Part shown: positions 36,469 to 45,669 of the stretch, one piece after another
Layout of the letters: each line of letters opens with the position of its first letter
Position numbering within the stretch: position 1 is the first letter of the stretch
Assembly: GCF_900108955.1 (NCBI RefSeq)
Contig: NZ_FNYA01000002.1
Coordinates: 62,001 to 126,000 of the forward strand
Direction of reading: 5' to 3'
Source of the DNA: Flavobacterium terrigena
GTDB lineage: Bacteria > Bacteroidota > Bacteroidia > Flavobacteriales > Flavobacteriaceae
Length of the DNA stretch: 64,000 nt
Made by a program: the position numbers and the translations under genes
The notes under the pieces: model-generated
Databases searched by the model: none
The model's input: only the letters and a program-made list of their open reading frames with translations
Told to the model about the DNA's origin: nothing

Positions 36469-37578
36469 ATGCTAAAAAAATTACTTTTCTTATTACTTCC
36501 TATTCTTAGTTTTTCACAAAACATTATTTTATCTGACAATGCCAAAGTGAGTATTTTAACTTGCGGAACGGCGCCAGTTTCTTACGCGATGTATGGTCAT
36601 ACTGGAATTCGAATTACCGATTTTGTTAACCAAATTGATGTGGTATATAATTATGGTGCGTTCGATTTTAGCACGCCAAATTTCATGATGAAATTCGTAA
36701 AAGGTGATTTGCAATATTTTGTGACAAGTGATAATTACTACAATTTTGAATTAGGTTATTTACAAGACGGCAGAAGTATTGTAGAACAAGAATTAAATTT
36801 ATCACCGCAACAAAAACAACAACTTTTAAACGAACTCAACAACAGCTTGACTTCTGATGAGCGTTTTTATACTTATAAATTTATTGATAAAAATTGCACG
36901 ACTATGGTTGTCGATAAAATCAATAAAATTTTAGGCTCAGAAGTCTTAAAACAACCAAAATCAGAACAATCATATAGAGAAATTTTATATCCGTATATGA
37001 CGGATTTTTATATGAAATTGGGCATTCAAATTATTTTTGGAACCAAAGTTGACCAACCTGCTACTCGCCTATTTTTACCTTTAGAATTAGAGAAAGTTTT
37101 GAATACTGCTACACAAAACGGACAAAAAATTGCACAGCCAACCAAAGTCTTAAATAAACAAGCGGTTACTGTTCCGTTTTCTTGGGTAAATTCTATCTAT
37201 TCTTTATTAGCCGCGATTATAATTTTGATTTTGTTAAACAAAAAAGGCATACAAATTACCTATTTCATTTTCGCAGGATTGTTAGGTTTGTTTTTCTTTT
37301 TAGTCGGATTTTATTCGCTACACGAAGAAATTTTATGGAATTACAACATCTTATTATTTAATCCATTATTACTGGTTTTTGCCTTTTTCTATTGGAAAAA
37401 CAATATCCGAAAAATAATTTTATTTGGACAAATCTGCATTGCTTTCACACTAATTTACTTGGCATATATTCTAAGCAAAGTGCAATTACTAATTGTACTT
37501 CCAATTGTTGCATTGCATTTGTTTTGGTTGATTAGAATTGTGATGAAGGAGAAGAAAAAACAACAAAACTTAAATTAA
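36469..37578 (+). CDS. DUF4105 / Lnb-type membrane protein, possible lipoprotein N-acyltransferase
   Basis: 369 residues. Signal peptide (MLKKLLFLLLPILSFSQ), a periplasmic DUF4105 domain with YAMYGHTGIRITD (conserved His) and FIDKNCTTMVVDKI (conserved Cys), then about five membrane helices (~235-360). The DUF4105 domain has been renamed for Lnb, the lipoprotein N-acyltransferase of Bacteroides that replaces the missing Lnt; a His/Cys pair is expected to be catalytic. Function in this protein is inferred from family resemblance. Next gene starts 4 bases downstream, suggesting an operon. Confidence 0.75.
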   Translation: MLKKLLFLLLPILSFSQNIILSDNAKVSILTCGTAPVSYAMYGHTGIRITDFVNQIDVVYNYGAFDFSTPNFMMKFVKGDLQYFVTSDNYYNFELGYLQDGRSIVEQELNLSPQQKQQLLNELNNSLTSDERFYTYKFIDKNCTTMVVDKINKILGSEVLKQPKSEQSYREILYPYMTDFYMKLGIQIIFGTKVDQPATRLFLPLELEKVLNTATQNGQKIAQPTKVLNKQAVTVPFSWVNSIYSLLAAIIILILLNKKGIQITYFIFAGLLGLFFFLVGFYSLHEEILWNYNILLFNPLLLVFAFFYWKNNIRKIILFGQICIAFTLIYLAYILSKVQLLIVLPIVALHLFWLIRIVMKEKKKQQNLN

Positions 37579-37582
37579 TATT

Positions 37583-37984
37583 ATGAAAAAATTTCTTTTA
37601 GTAGCATCTGTAATCCTGTTTTCATTTGGATTTACAATTCAATCAAAAACAGACACAAGATTAATTGGCACGTGGAAAGGTTCTGAAAAAAGCGGTCAAG
37701 TCGCAGGAATGCAAAAATCTTGGATTATGACAAGAAAAGGGAATGGAACTTATAAAATTGAATTTTCAGCTAAAGACGATGAAGGAAAAATAACAACTTC
37801 ATCTGAAAAAGGAAAATGGTGGACTTCAGGAAATCAATTTTATGAGCAATATGAAGGAAATGAAACTCCAACTGTTTATACATACAAAGTACTTGACGCC
37901 AAAACAATTTACTTCAAACTAAAATCATCTGAAGATGATTTTGAAAACGAAAATTATGAATTTGTTGATACTAAAATTGATTAG
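37583..37984 (+). CDS. Secreted lipocalin-like small protein
   Basis: 133 residues. Signal peptide MKKFLLVASVILFSFGFTIQS and a beta-rich remainder (LIGTWKGSEKSG...GTYKIEFSAKDDEG...KGKWWTSGNQFYEQYEGN...VLDAKTIYFKL) resembling small lipocalin/DUF domains that start GTWxG. No Cys, so probably a soluble periplasmic protein. Linked to the Lnb-like gene by a 4-base gap. Ligand unknown. Its own terminator follows. Confidence 0.78.
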   Translation: MKKFLLVASVILFSFGFTIQSKTDTRLIGTWKGSEKSGQVAGMQKSWIMTRKGNGTYKIEFSAKDDEGKITTSSEKGKWWTSGNQFYEQYEGNETPTVYTYKVLDAKTIYFKLKSSEDDFENENYEFVDTKID

Positions 37985-38005
37985 TATTTGAAATACAGTT
38001 AAAAC

Positions 38006-38037
38006 AAAAAACTCCAAGTGAAAGCTTGGAGTTTTTT
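38006..38037 (+). terminator. Terminator after the lipocalin-like gene
   Basis: AAAAAACTCCAAG (38006-38018), loop TGAAAG, CTTGGAGTTTTTT (38025-38037); perfect 13-bp stem with T-tail. Confidence 0.9.
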
Positions 38038-38044
38038 GTTTTTT

Positions 38045-38115
38045 ATTCTCGATACATTCCGACTCATGCTTCATCGGAACACTCGACTCAAGGCTAAGCC
38101 GAACAGAGCGAAGCT
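38045..38115. repeat. Candidate dispersed intergenic repeat with dyad symmetry
   Basis: The block between the lipocalin-like terminator and the acnA stop has TCGA..TTCCGA (38049-38062) mirrored by TCGGAA..TCGA (38074-38086), and is less AT-rich than its surroundings. A similar CTCGATACAT...GGGAACACTCGA unit is recalled from other flavobacterial intergenic regions, but copies were not sought here. It could also help terminate acnA. Confidence 0.4.
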
Positions 38116-38131
38116 AATTAACGAAATTAAA

Positions 38132-40396
38132 TTACGCTTTTCCAGCAGCAATTAAATTTAAAGCTGAACCTGCTACGAACCAACCAATTTGGCTTTCGTT
38201 GTAGGTGTGATTCGCTAAAATAATATCTTTTGTACCATCTGCGTGAACAAGCTCTAAGGTTAAAGGTTTTCCTGGAGAAAATTCTGTTAAATCTAAGAAA
38301 TTGATAGTATCGTCTTCTTTAATTTTTTCGTAATCTGCTTCGTTTGCAAAGGTTAATCCTAACATTCCTTGTTTTTTCAAGTTGGTTTCGTGAATACGAG
38401 CAAACGATTTCACTAACACAGCCACAACTCCTAAGAAACGTGGTTCCATCGCAGCGTGCTCACGTGAAGAACCTTCTCCATAATTGTGATCTCCCACAAC
38501 AATTGAAGGGATTCCGACAGCTTTGTACGCTCTTGCTACTGCAGGAACTTCACCATATTCACCAGTTAATTGATTTTTAACTTTATTAGTAGCTTGATTA
38601 AATGCATTAACAGCACCAATTAACATATTATTGGAAATATTATCTAAATGTCCACGGAAACGTAACCATGGTCCAGCCATAGAAATATGATCAGTTGTGC
38701 ATTTTCCAAACGCTTTAATTAACAACTTCGCACCTTCAATATTTTTCCCGTTCCAAGGTGCAAATGGCGCTAACAATTGTAATCTATCAGAAGTTGGCGA
38801 AACCACAACCTCAACCGAAGAACCATCAGCAGCTGGTGCTTGAAAACCTGCATCTTTCACATCGAAACCTTTAGTTGGTAATTCGTCTCCTTTTGGTGGG
38901 TTTAATTTGATTTCCATACCTGTATCACTCAATAAAGTATCGGTTAATGGATTAAAATCTAATCTTCCAGAAATTGCAATTGCTGCTACCATTTCTGGCG
39001 AGGTTACAAACGCGTGCGTATTTGGATTTCCGTCGGCTCTTTTAGAGAAATTACGGTTAAAAGAGTGAATAATTGTATTTTTCTCACCTTTGTCTGCTCC
39101 TGCTCTATCCCATTGCCCGATACAAGGTCCGCACGCATTGGTAAAGACTTTTGTTCCCATTTTTTCGAAAGTGGCGATAATTCCGTCTCTTTCAATCGTA
39201 TATCTAATTTGTTCAGAACCTGGATTGATTCCGAATTCTGCTTTAGGTGTAATTCCATGTGCTACAGCTTGTTCTACAATAGATGCTGCTCTACTCATAT
39301 CTTCGTAAGAAGAGTTCGTACAAGAACCAATTAAACCCCATTCGACTTTTATAGGCCATCCGTTTTGAGCCGCTTCTTGTTTCATTTTAGAAACTGGCGT
39401 TCCTCTATCTGGTGTGAATGGTCCGTTGATATGTGGTTCTAATTCTGATAAGTTAATTTCAATTAATTGATCGAAATAATTTTCTGGATTGGCATATACT
39501 TCTGCATCACCTGTTAAATAATCCGCCACTTTATCTGCTGCATTTACTACATCTTGACGACCAGTTGCTGCTAAATATCTTCTCATCGAATCATCATAAC
39601 CGAAAGTTGAAGTGGTTGCACCAATTTCTGCACCCATATTACAAATCGTACCTTTTCCTGTACAAGACATTGAAGTGGCGCCTTCACCAAAATATTCTAC
39701 AACTGCTCCAGTTCCACCTTTTACAGTTAAGATATCGGCAACTTTTAAAATGACATCTTTTGGCGAAGTCCAACCGTTTAATTTACCCGTTAATTTTACT
39801 CCGATTAATTTCGGAAATTTCAATTCCCAAGACATTCCAGACATTACATCAACCGCATCAGCACCACCAACTCCTATCGCTAACATACCTAAACCACCAG
39901 CATTTACTGTATGAGAATCGGTACCAATCATCATTCCACCAGGGAAAGCATAATTTTCTAAAACAATTTGATGAATAATTCCTGAACCAGGTTTCCAAAA
40001 CCCAATTCCGTATTTATTGGAAACGGATGAAAGGAAGTCGAAAACTTCTTTAGATTGCTTATTAGCGAAAGCTAAATCTGTTGCAGCGCCTTCTTTGGCT
40101 TGAATTAAGTGATCACAATGCACTGTTGTAGGAACAGCAACTGTTTTTTTACCAGCGTGCATAAATTGCAATAATGCCATTTGTGCTGTTGCATCCTGAC
40201 ACGCTACTCTATCTGGAGCGAAATCCACATAATCTGCACCTCTTTTAAAAGTTTCGGTAGGTGTTTTTTCCCATAAGTGAGAATATAAAATCTTTTCTGT
40301 TAGGGTAAGTGGACGACCAACTAACTCGCGTGCTTTATCTACACGAGCTGCCATATTTGCGTACACTTTTTCAATCATTTCAATATCAAATGCCAT
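38132..40396 (-). CDS. acnA: Aconitate hydratase, mitochondrial-type (AcnA-like)
   Basis: 754 residues. The three [4Fe-4S] cysteine sites are visible as [15 protein letters not shown] and [12 protein letters not shown]; other active-site runs include [31 protein letters not shown], and the C-terminal swivel domain [19 protein letters not shown]. Interconverts citrate and isocitrate in the TCA cycle. Architecture matches the single-chain mitochondrial/AcnA-like enzyme with linker then swivel, and differs from acnB upstream. Transcribed separately: a terminator lies between the two genes. Confidence 0.95.
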   Translation of the reverse strand: MAFDIEMIEKVYANMAARVDKARELVGRPLTLTEKILYSHLWEKTPTETFKRGADYVDFAPDRVACQDATAQMALLQFMHAGKKTVAVPTTVHCDHLIQAKEGAATDLAFANKQSKEVFDFLSSVSNKYGIGFWKPGSGIIHQIVLENYAFPGGMMIGTDSHTVNAGGLGMLAIGVGGADAVDVMSGMSWELKFPKLIGVKLTGKLNGWTSPKDVILKVADILTVKGGTGAVVEYFGEGATSMSCTGKGTICNMGAEIGATTSTFGYDDSMRRYLAATGRQDVVNAADKVADYLTGDAEVYANPENYFDQLIEINLSELEPHINGPFTPDRGTPVSKMKQEAAQNGWPIKVEWGLIGSCTNSSYEDMSRAASIVEQAVAHGITPKAEFGINPGSEQIRYTIERDGIIATFEKMGTKVFTNACGPCIGQWDRAGADKGEKNTIIHSFNRNFSKRADGNPNTHAFVTSPEMVAAIAISGRLDFNPLTDTLLSDTGMEIKLNPPKGDELPTKGFDVKDAGFQAPAADGSSVEVVVSPTSDRLQLLAPFAPWNGKNIEGAKLLIKAFGKCTTDHISMAGPWLRFRGHLDNISNNMLIGAVNAFNQATNKVKNQLTGEYGEVPAVARAYKAVGIPSIVVGDHNYGEGSSREHAAMEPRFLGVVAVLVKSFARIHETNLKKQGMLGLTFANEADYEKIKEDDTINFLDLTEFSPGKPLTLELVHADGTKDIILANHTYNESQIGWFVAGSALNLIAAGKA

Positions 40397-40468
40397 AAGA
40401 TTTATTTTTTGTGTGTTATTCTATTTTTCAACTTACCAAATTACGAAAATTATAGTTGTCATAAAAGA

Positions 40469-40497
40469 AAAAGCCCGAGTTTATGACTCGGGCTTTT
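40469..40497 (-). terminator. Terminator of acnB
   Basis: AAAAGCCCGAGT (40469-40480), loop TTATG, ACTCGGGCTTTT (40486-40497); 12-bp GC-rich stem followed by T-run on the minus strand. Isolates acnB from acnA. Confidence 0.9.
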
Positions 40498-40523
40498 AAA
40501 TTATATTTCAGTAAATCAATTTA

Positions 40524-43301
40524 TTAGTTTACTAAAAGTTTATGAGAAGGTGCAAATTTAGTTAAGTTGATACCTTCAACAGCAGTTTTATATTCTTCAA
40601 TTGTTGGCGTTCTACCAAGAATAGTTGACAACACTACAACTGGTGTAGAAGAAAGTAATGATTCTCCTTTTTTACCTTCTGTATCTTCTACTACTCTTCC
40701 TTGGAAAAGACGTGTAGAAGTTGCCATAACTGTATCTCCTTTTGAAGCTTTTTCTTGGTTACCCATACATAAATTACATCCTGGACGCTCTAAATACAAC
40801 ATGTTTTCGTATTCTGTACGAGCTGCACCTTTTGGAGCGTTATCGTCAAATTCGAAACCAGAATATCTTTGTAAAACTTCCCAGTCGCCTTCCGCTTTTA
40901 ATTCATCTACGATGTTATATGTTGGTGGTGCTACTACTAATGGCGCGTTAAATTTAACTTCACCATTTTGAGCTTCCACATTTTTAAGCATTTGAGCTAA
41001 GATTTTCATATCTCCTTTGTGAACCATACAAGAACCGATAAATCCTAAATCTACTTTTTTATCACCTCCGTAGAAAGAAAGTGGACGGATTGTATCGTGA
41101 GTATATCTTTTAGAAACGTCTTTGTTATTTACATCTGGATCAGCAATCATTGGTTCTGCAATTAGATCTAAATCTACTTCAACCTCAGCGTAATATTTTG
41201 CATTTGCATCTGGAGTTAAAGCTGGTTTTTCACCTGATTTAATCTCAGCGATTCTCTTATTTGCTTTATTGATTAATCCTTGAAGAACTTGTGTTTTGTT
41301 GTCCATTCCTTTATCAATCATAATTTGGATTCTTCCTTTCGCAATTTCTAAAGATTCTACCAAAGTATCATCTTCAGAAATACAAATTGAAGCTTTTGCT
41401 TTCATTTCAGCCGTCCAATCTGTAAATGTAAAGGCTTGATCCGCAGTAAGCGTTCCTAAATGCACTTCAATAATTCTTCCTTGGAATACATTTTCTCCAC
41501 CAAATTTGTGTAACATTTGCGCTTGAGTAGCGTGAACCACATCACGGAAATCCATGTAACTTGCCATTTGTCCTTTGAAAGTCACTTTTACAGATTCTGG
41601 AATTGGCATTGAAGCTTCTCCTGTAGCAAGAGCTAAAGCAACTGTACCAGAATCGGCACCAAATGCTACACCTTTCGACATTCTTGTATGAGAGTCACCA
41701 CCAATAATGATAGCCCATTCGTCAATTGTAATGTCGTTAAGTACTTTATGAATTACATCCGTCATGGCATGATAAACACCTTTCGGGTCACGAGCTGTAA
41801 TTAATCCGAAGTCGTTCATAAATTTCATCAATTTAGGAATATTAGCTTGCGCTTTTTTATCCCAAACCGAAGCTGTATGACAACCCGATTGATAAGCTCC
41901 ATCAACGATTGGAGAAATAACTGTAGCTGCCATAGATTCTAATTCCTGAGCAGTCATCAATCCTGTTGTATCTTGAGAACCAACGATATTTACTTCAACA
42001 CGAACATCAGAACCAGCGTGTAATGCTTTTTTAGAAATTGTACCTACAGAATTTCTATTGAAGATTTTTTCAACAGCAGTAAGTCCTTGTCCTTCAATTG
42101 AAACTTCTTTTGAAGGTGCATAAACTAGAGGCGCTTCAATCCCTAAAGTTTTAGCAGCAAAAGTTTGAATTTTTTTACCGAAAACAATTGCATAAGAACC
42201 ACCAGCTTTGATGAATTCCATTTTCTGAGGCGTGAATGCTTTAGAAATGTCAATTAATTCTTTGTCTCCGTTATATAATTTTTTTGTTTTTGTATTGATT
42301 GTAAGAACTGTTCCTGTAGCAACAGAATACGTTTCTTCTAAAACTGGATCACCACTTTCATTACGAACTACTTCGCCGTTAGCATCTGTCTTTTTTACCC
42401 AGTTTTTCAAATCTAGACCAATACCACCAGTTACATCAACAGTTGTTAAGAAAATTGGAGAGATTCCGTTTGTTCCTGCAACGATTGGCATAAAGTTTAC
42501 GAATGGCACATATGGACTTGCTTGTTTACCTGTCCAAAGCGCTACGTTATTCACACCTGACATACGAGATGAACCTACACCCATTGTACCTCTTTCTGCA
42601 ATTAACATTACAGATTTATCTGGATGTTGTGCTTGCAAAGCTTTGATTTCGTCTTGAGCTTGAGGTGTAATCATACATTTACCATGCAATTCACGATCTG
42701 AACGTGAGTGTGCTTGATTACCTGGAGAAAGTAAATCTGTTGAGATATCTCCTTCACCAGCGATAAAAGTAACAACTTTAATTTCTTCAGCTACTTCTGG
42801 AAGTTTTGTAAAAAATTCTGCTTTAGCATAACTTTCTAAAATTTCTCTAGCTACTTCATTACCATTTTGAAATGCATCTTTTAAACGATCCATATCAGCA
42901 TCATAAAGATACACTTGAGTTTTAAGAACTTTTGCAGCTTCTTTCGCGATAGCGATATCATTTCCTAAAGCTAAATCAAGTAATACTTCAATTGAAGGAC
43001 CACCTTTCATGTGTGATAATAATTCAAAAGCGAATGCAGGAGTAATTTCATTTACTACAGATTCTCCTAGAATAATTTCCTTTAAGAATTTTGCTTTTTC
43101 ACTAGCTGCACTTGTAGTTCCTGGTAATGTATTGTAAATAAAAAACTTAAGAGAATCTTCTCTATTTTCGTTATTTACATCTTTGATTTGCGCAACGATT
43201 TCGGTTAATAAGTCGGCGCTATCAATTGGTTTTGGATGAAGACCTTGGCCTTTTCGCTCTTCAATTTCTTTGATGTATTCTTTATAAATATTCATTTCCA
43301 T
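40524..43301 (-). CDS. acnB: Aconitate hydratase B (bifunctional 2-methylisocitrate dehydratase type)
   Basis: 925 residues. AcnB organisation: N-terminal HEAT-like domain (IKEIEERKGQGLHPKPI...), swivel domain with GEGDISTDLLSPGNQAHSR and RGTMGVGSSRMSGVNN, then catalytic domains with IIGGDSHTRMSKGVAFGADSG, GFIGSCMVHKGDM and RPGCNLCMGNQEKA holding the cluster cysteines. AcnB works in the TCA cycle and, in some bacteria, the methylcitrate cycle. TAAATTTG on the minus strand at 43359-43366 may be its -7 box. Confidence 0.95.
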   Translation of the reverse strand: MEMNIYKEYIKEIEERKGQGLHPKPIDSADLLTEIVAQIKDVNNENREDSLKFFIYNTLPGTTSAASEKAKFLKEIILGESVVNEITPAFAFELLSHMKGGPSIEVLLDLALGNDIAIAKEAAKVLKTQVYLYDADMDRLKDAFQNGNEVAREILESYAKAEFFTKLPEVAEEIKVVTFIAGEGDISTDLLSPGNQAHSRSDRELHGKCMITPQAQDEIKALQAQHPDKSVMLIAERGTMGVGSSRMSGVNNVALWTGKQASPYVPFVNFMPIVAGTNGISPIFLTTVDVTGGIGLDLKNWVKKTDANGEVVRNESGDPVLEETYSVATGTVLTINTKTKKLYNGDKELIDISKAFTPQKMEFIKAGGSYAIVFGKKIQTFAAKTLGIEAPLVYAPSKEVSIEGQGLTAVEKIFNRNSVGTISKKALHAGSDVRVEVNIVGSQDTTGLMTAQELESMAATVISPIVDGAYQSGCHTASVWDKKAQANIPKLMKFMNDFGLITARDPKGVYHAMTDVIHKVLNDITIDEWAIIIGGDSHTRMSKGVAFGADSGTVALALATGEASMPIPESVKVTFKGQMASYMDFRDVVHATQAQMLHKFGGENVFQGRIIEVHLGTLTADQAFTFTDWTAEMKAKASICISEDDTLVESLEIAKGRIQIMIDKGMDNKTQVLQGLINKANKRIAEIKSGEKPALTPDANAKYYAEVEVDLDLIAEPMIADPDVNNKDVSKRYTHDTIRPLSFYGGDKKVDLGFIGSCMVHKGDMKILAQMLKNVEAQNGEVKFNAPLVVAPPTYNIVDELKAEGDWEVLQRYSGFEFDDNAPKGAARTEYENMLYLERPGCNLCMGNQEKASKGDTVMATSTRLFQGRVVEDTEGKKGESLLSSTPVVVLSTILGRTPTIEEYKTAVEGINLTKFAPSHKLLVN

Positions 43302-43620
43302 ATCAAAAGTTATTCTATAAATTTATTAATTTGATTGTACTATTTTTCAAAAGTTGCACAAATTTAGCTAATTCTTTTCAAATTAAAAAATTTTTAATAA
43401 AAAACGATAATCAAGAAATTATTATTTGTAATTATTCTATTTTACTGAATATAATTCAATAATAGTAGCGAAAACGAGTGTTTTTTTAGGAATTCTTAAT
43501 TTTAAGATTTTAAACTACGAATTTCGAAAAAAAGAATATAAAATTTTAATAAATTGACAATATTTACTGGTGTTTCAAACACTGTTTTCTGGCAAAAAAG
43601 CTAGAAATAATTTTTAAAAA
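43302..43620. other. Intergenic stretch, no gene seen
   Basis: 319 bases, very AT-rich. It holds the putative acnB -7 box (43359-43366) and a short GTGTTT/AAACAC dyad near 43571-43583. No ORF on either strand with coding character and no convincing RNA structure. Confidence 0.6.
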
Positions 43621-44304
43621 TTACTTCACATATTTAAACATCCAATCGTACATGGCGTTTTGGTGAAATAAATTTTCCACATTTCCATGATTTCCACCTT
43701 TAATAATTGTTAGAGTTGCGTCTGCATTTGGGTTGCATTTTTTTATTGCATTATAAACTTTTTGAGATTCTGACATTTTTACGATATAATCTTTATCGCC
43801 ATGTTGAATCCACATAGGAACTTTAGATAAATTACAACCATCAGAAACATTTCCGCCACCACAAATGGCAACAGCTGCTGTTACTCTGTCTGGATATTTA
43901 CCCACAAAATGCATGGTTCCATAACCTCCTAAACTCATTCCGCAAACATACACGCGTTTCAAATCGGTTTGATAGGTGTTTTGGACATACGTTAGCACTT
44001 CTAAGACTTTATCTGGATTCCAATTTCCTGAAGCAATTTGTGGTGCAATGACAATAGCGTTTATCTTTCGTCCTTTTTCCATAGCACGCAACACACCGTA
44101 ACGTTTTACTCTATTTAAATCAGTACCAGAAAGGCTTTTCCCGTGAAGAAAAATTAAAACTGGAGGCTTTTCGTCAACACTTACAACTTTTGGAATTTGC
44201 AACCAAAACGGATAGGTTGTTTTCCCAATAACGGTATGTAATTTTTCTTCTGGTTGTTGGAAAGCAAATATAACTAGTAAAAACAGTGCACTTAATTTTT
44301 TCAT
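43621..44304 (-). CDS. Secreted alpha/beta hydrolase (esterase/dienelactone-like)
   Basis: 227 residues. Signal peptide MKKLSALFLLVIFAFQQ. Oxyanion region PVLIFLHGKSLSG, nucleophile elbow GMSLGGYGTMHF (Ser), acid region WIQHGDKDYIVKMSES and base IIKGGNHGNVENLFH. The compact fold resembles prolyl-oligopeptidase-type or carbohydrate/poly-hydroxyalkanoate esterases; the substrate is unknown. Downstream of the two T9SS cargo genes and 62 bases from the SGNH gene, so it may be co-transcribed with it. Confidence 0.85.
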   Translation of the reverse strand: MKKLSALFLLVIFAFQQPEEKLHTVIGKTTYPFWLQIPKVVSVDEKPPVLIFLHGKSLSGTDLNRVKRYGVLRAMEKGRKINAIVIAPQIASGNWNPDKVLEVLTYVQNTYQTDLKRVYVCGMSLGGYGTMHFVGKYPDRVTAAVAICGGGNVSDGCNLSKVPMWIQHGDKDYIVKMSESQKVYNAIKKCNPNADATLTIIKGGNHGNVENLFHQNAMYDWMFKYVK

Positions 44305-44366
44305 TTATGGTGAATTTCTAACAACAGAAATGTTGCTAACCTGATTTCACAAAGTTAAAAATTAAT

Positions 44367-45578
44367 TTATTTTTTAATCACTTTGTAACTATCATTATCA
44401 ATTTTAACAATATATACACCCGAAGCGAAACCACTTAAATCAACAATTATATTGTTTTCAGTCTTTTCAAATTTCGTAATTTGCTGACCAACAGAATCAT
44501 AAACAACTCCATCAAATGAAAATTTACTATTAATATAAAATACAGAATCTGTTATAGTTGGAAATATAGCAATATTATCTTGAACAAATACATCTGAATT
44601 TAACACATTCACCACAATATTTTTCGTAAAAACTTCAGAACATCCATTTTTAGTCACGGTCAATGTGACTGTTTTTGTACCTAATGAGGTGTAAAAATGT
44701 TCTGGATTCGTATCTGTAGAAGTTGTTCCGTCACCAAAATCCCAAAGTAACGATGTGAAATTCGTGGATAAATTAGTGAAATTGACCAAATTATCAGTTT
44801 GCGCTGTACTAAACTCGGGATGGAGATCAAAGGTATTTATCCGCCATAATGCTTTGTTATTTAAGACAATATTATCTGCAATTCCTTGGAAATATGTTGC
44901 ATTAGCTGGAGTAACTCCTCCATTAAAAGCGACTCCAGAGACTGGTTCTTGAAAAATGGTACAAAACATCGCGCAAGCTACTAAATAAGAGCCATTTAAA
45001 TTTGGATGCACATCATTGTAAGAACCATGTAAAAGTAAATCTTGTTGTGCTAAATAATGTTGTCTAGCACATTCTCCAGCCGCAGCAAAAGAAACTTCCA
45101 TATTGTCTGCCAATTTTGTAATTGAATCTTTTATTTTTGTTTGAATCTGAAAATAATTGGCATAATTATCAGCAGAAGGTACTCCGTAAGGAATTTGATA
45201 AAGCAATACTTTGGCACAAGGACTGTATTTTTTAATAGAATCTTGCATTTGATTTCCTCTTTCTGCTGTTGTTGACACTGGCCAAGACACTCCAGCTGAT
45301 TCTGATGTTCCAGGTTGTAAAACCACAACATCCCAAACATTGTTTTCAAAAAGGTCGTAAACGTTATTATCAACATGGTGATTAACAAAACCTGTTCCGC
45401 CAGGAGCATAAAAATCAACATCAACATTTTTTCCTTTTTCGTTAGCAATGGATTCGAATAAAATAGGCATATCGTTAAAATAGGTCATACTATTTCCGAT
45501 AAATAAAATTTTTTTCTGAGCTTGTGCATTAGAAAACAACACAGCAAATAATAATACTAGTAGGTAGTTATTTTTCAT
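44367..45578 (-). CDS. SGNH-hydrolase-like protein with PKD and T9SS sorting domain
   Basis: 403 residues. Signal peptide MKNNYLLVLLFAVLFSNAQAQ, followed by an SGNH/GDSL-type fold: FIGNSMTYFND (Ser) and NDVHPNLNGSYL (Asp-x-x-His). Then a PKD domain (~262-315; WDFGDGTTSTDTNPEHFY) and a C-terminal T9SS type A domain (IFPTITDSVFYINS...GVYIVKID). Probably an esterase acting on a secreted polymer, exported to the cell surface. Its leader and promoter region are near-copies of those of the next upstream gene (45670-50538). Confidence 0.88.
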   Translation of the reverse strand: MKNNYLLVLLFAVLFSNAQAQKKILFIGNSMTYFNDMPILFESIANEKGKNVDVDFYAPGGTGFVNHHVDNNVYDLFENNVWDVVVLQPGTSESAGVSWPVSTTAERGNQMQDSIKKYSPCAKVLLYQIPYGVPSADNYANYFQIQTKIKDSITKLADNMEVSFAAAGECARQHYLAQQDLLLHGSYNDVHPNLNGSYLVACAMFCTIFQEPVSGVAFNGGVTPANATYFQGIADNIVLNNKALWRINTFDLHPEFSTAQTDNLVNFTNLSTNFTSLLWDFGDGTTSTDTNPEHFYTSLGTKTVTLTVTKNGCSEVFTKNIVVNVLNSDVFVQDNIAIFPTITDSVFYINSKFSFDGVVYDSVGQQITKFEKTENNIIVDLSGFASGVYIVKIDNDSYKVIKK

Positions 45579-45601
45579 AAAAATTAGGTTTGAGGGCGTG
45601 A

Positions 45602-45609
45602 CAAATATA
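45602..45609 (-). promoter_or_regulatory. Putative -7 box of the SGNH-PKD gene
   Basis: TATATTTG on the minus strand, 23 bases upstream of the ATG at 45578. The same element sits at the same distance before 50538. No -33 TTG can be placed because the upstream terminator fills that space. Confidence 0.45.
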
Positions 45610-45621
45610 ATAAAAAAAATA

Positions 45622-45648
45622 AAAAAGCCCTGAAAATCAGAGCTTTTT
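45622..45648 (-). terminator. Terminator of the 1622-aa T9SS gene
   Basis: AAAAAGCCCTGA (45622-45633), AAA loop, TCAGAGCTTTTT (45637-45648), with one C-A mismatch. On the minus strand it ends in a long T-run. Near-copy of the terminator at 50583-50607. Confidence 0.8.
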
Positions 45649-45669
45649 AAAAAAATTAACTTAAAAAAA

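Noticed and set aside
39612-39914. 100-residue plus-strand frame within acnA
   Set aside because: It runs antisense through a conserved enzyme; Pro/Ser-rich composition is the expected shadow of the coding strand.
40567-42657. Plus-strand frames of 134 and 141 residues opposite acnB
   Set aside because: Antisense shadows of a highly conserved gene, without promoter, signal peptide or family resemblance.
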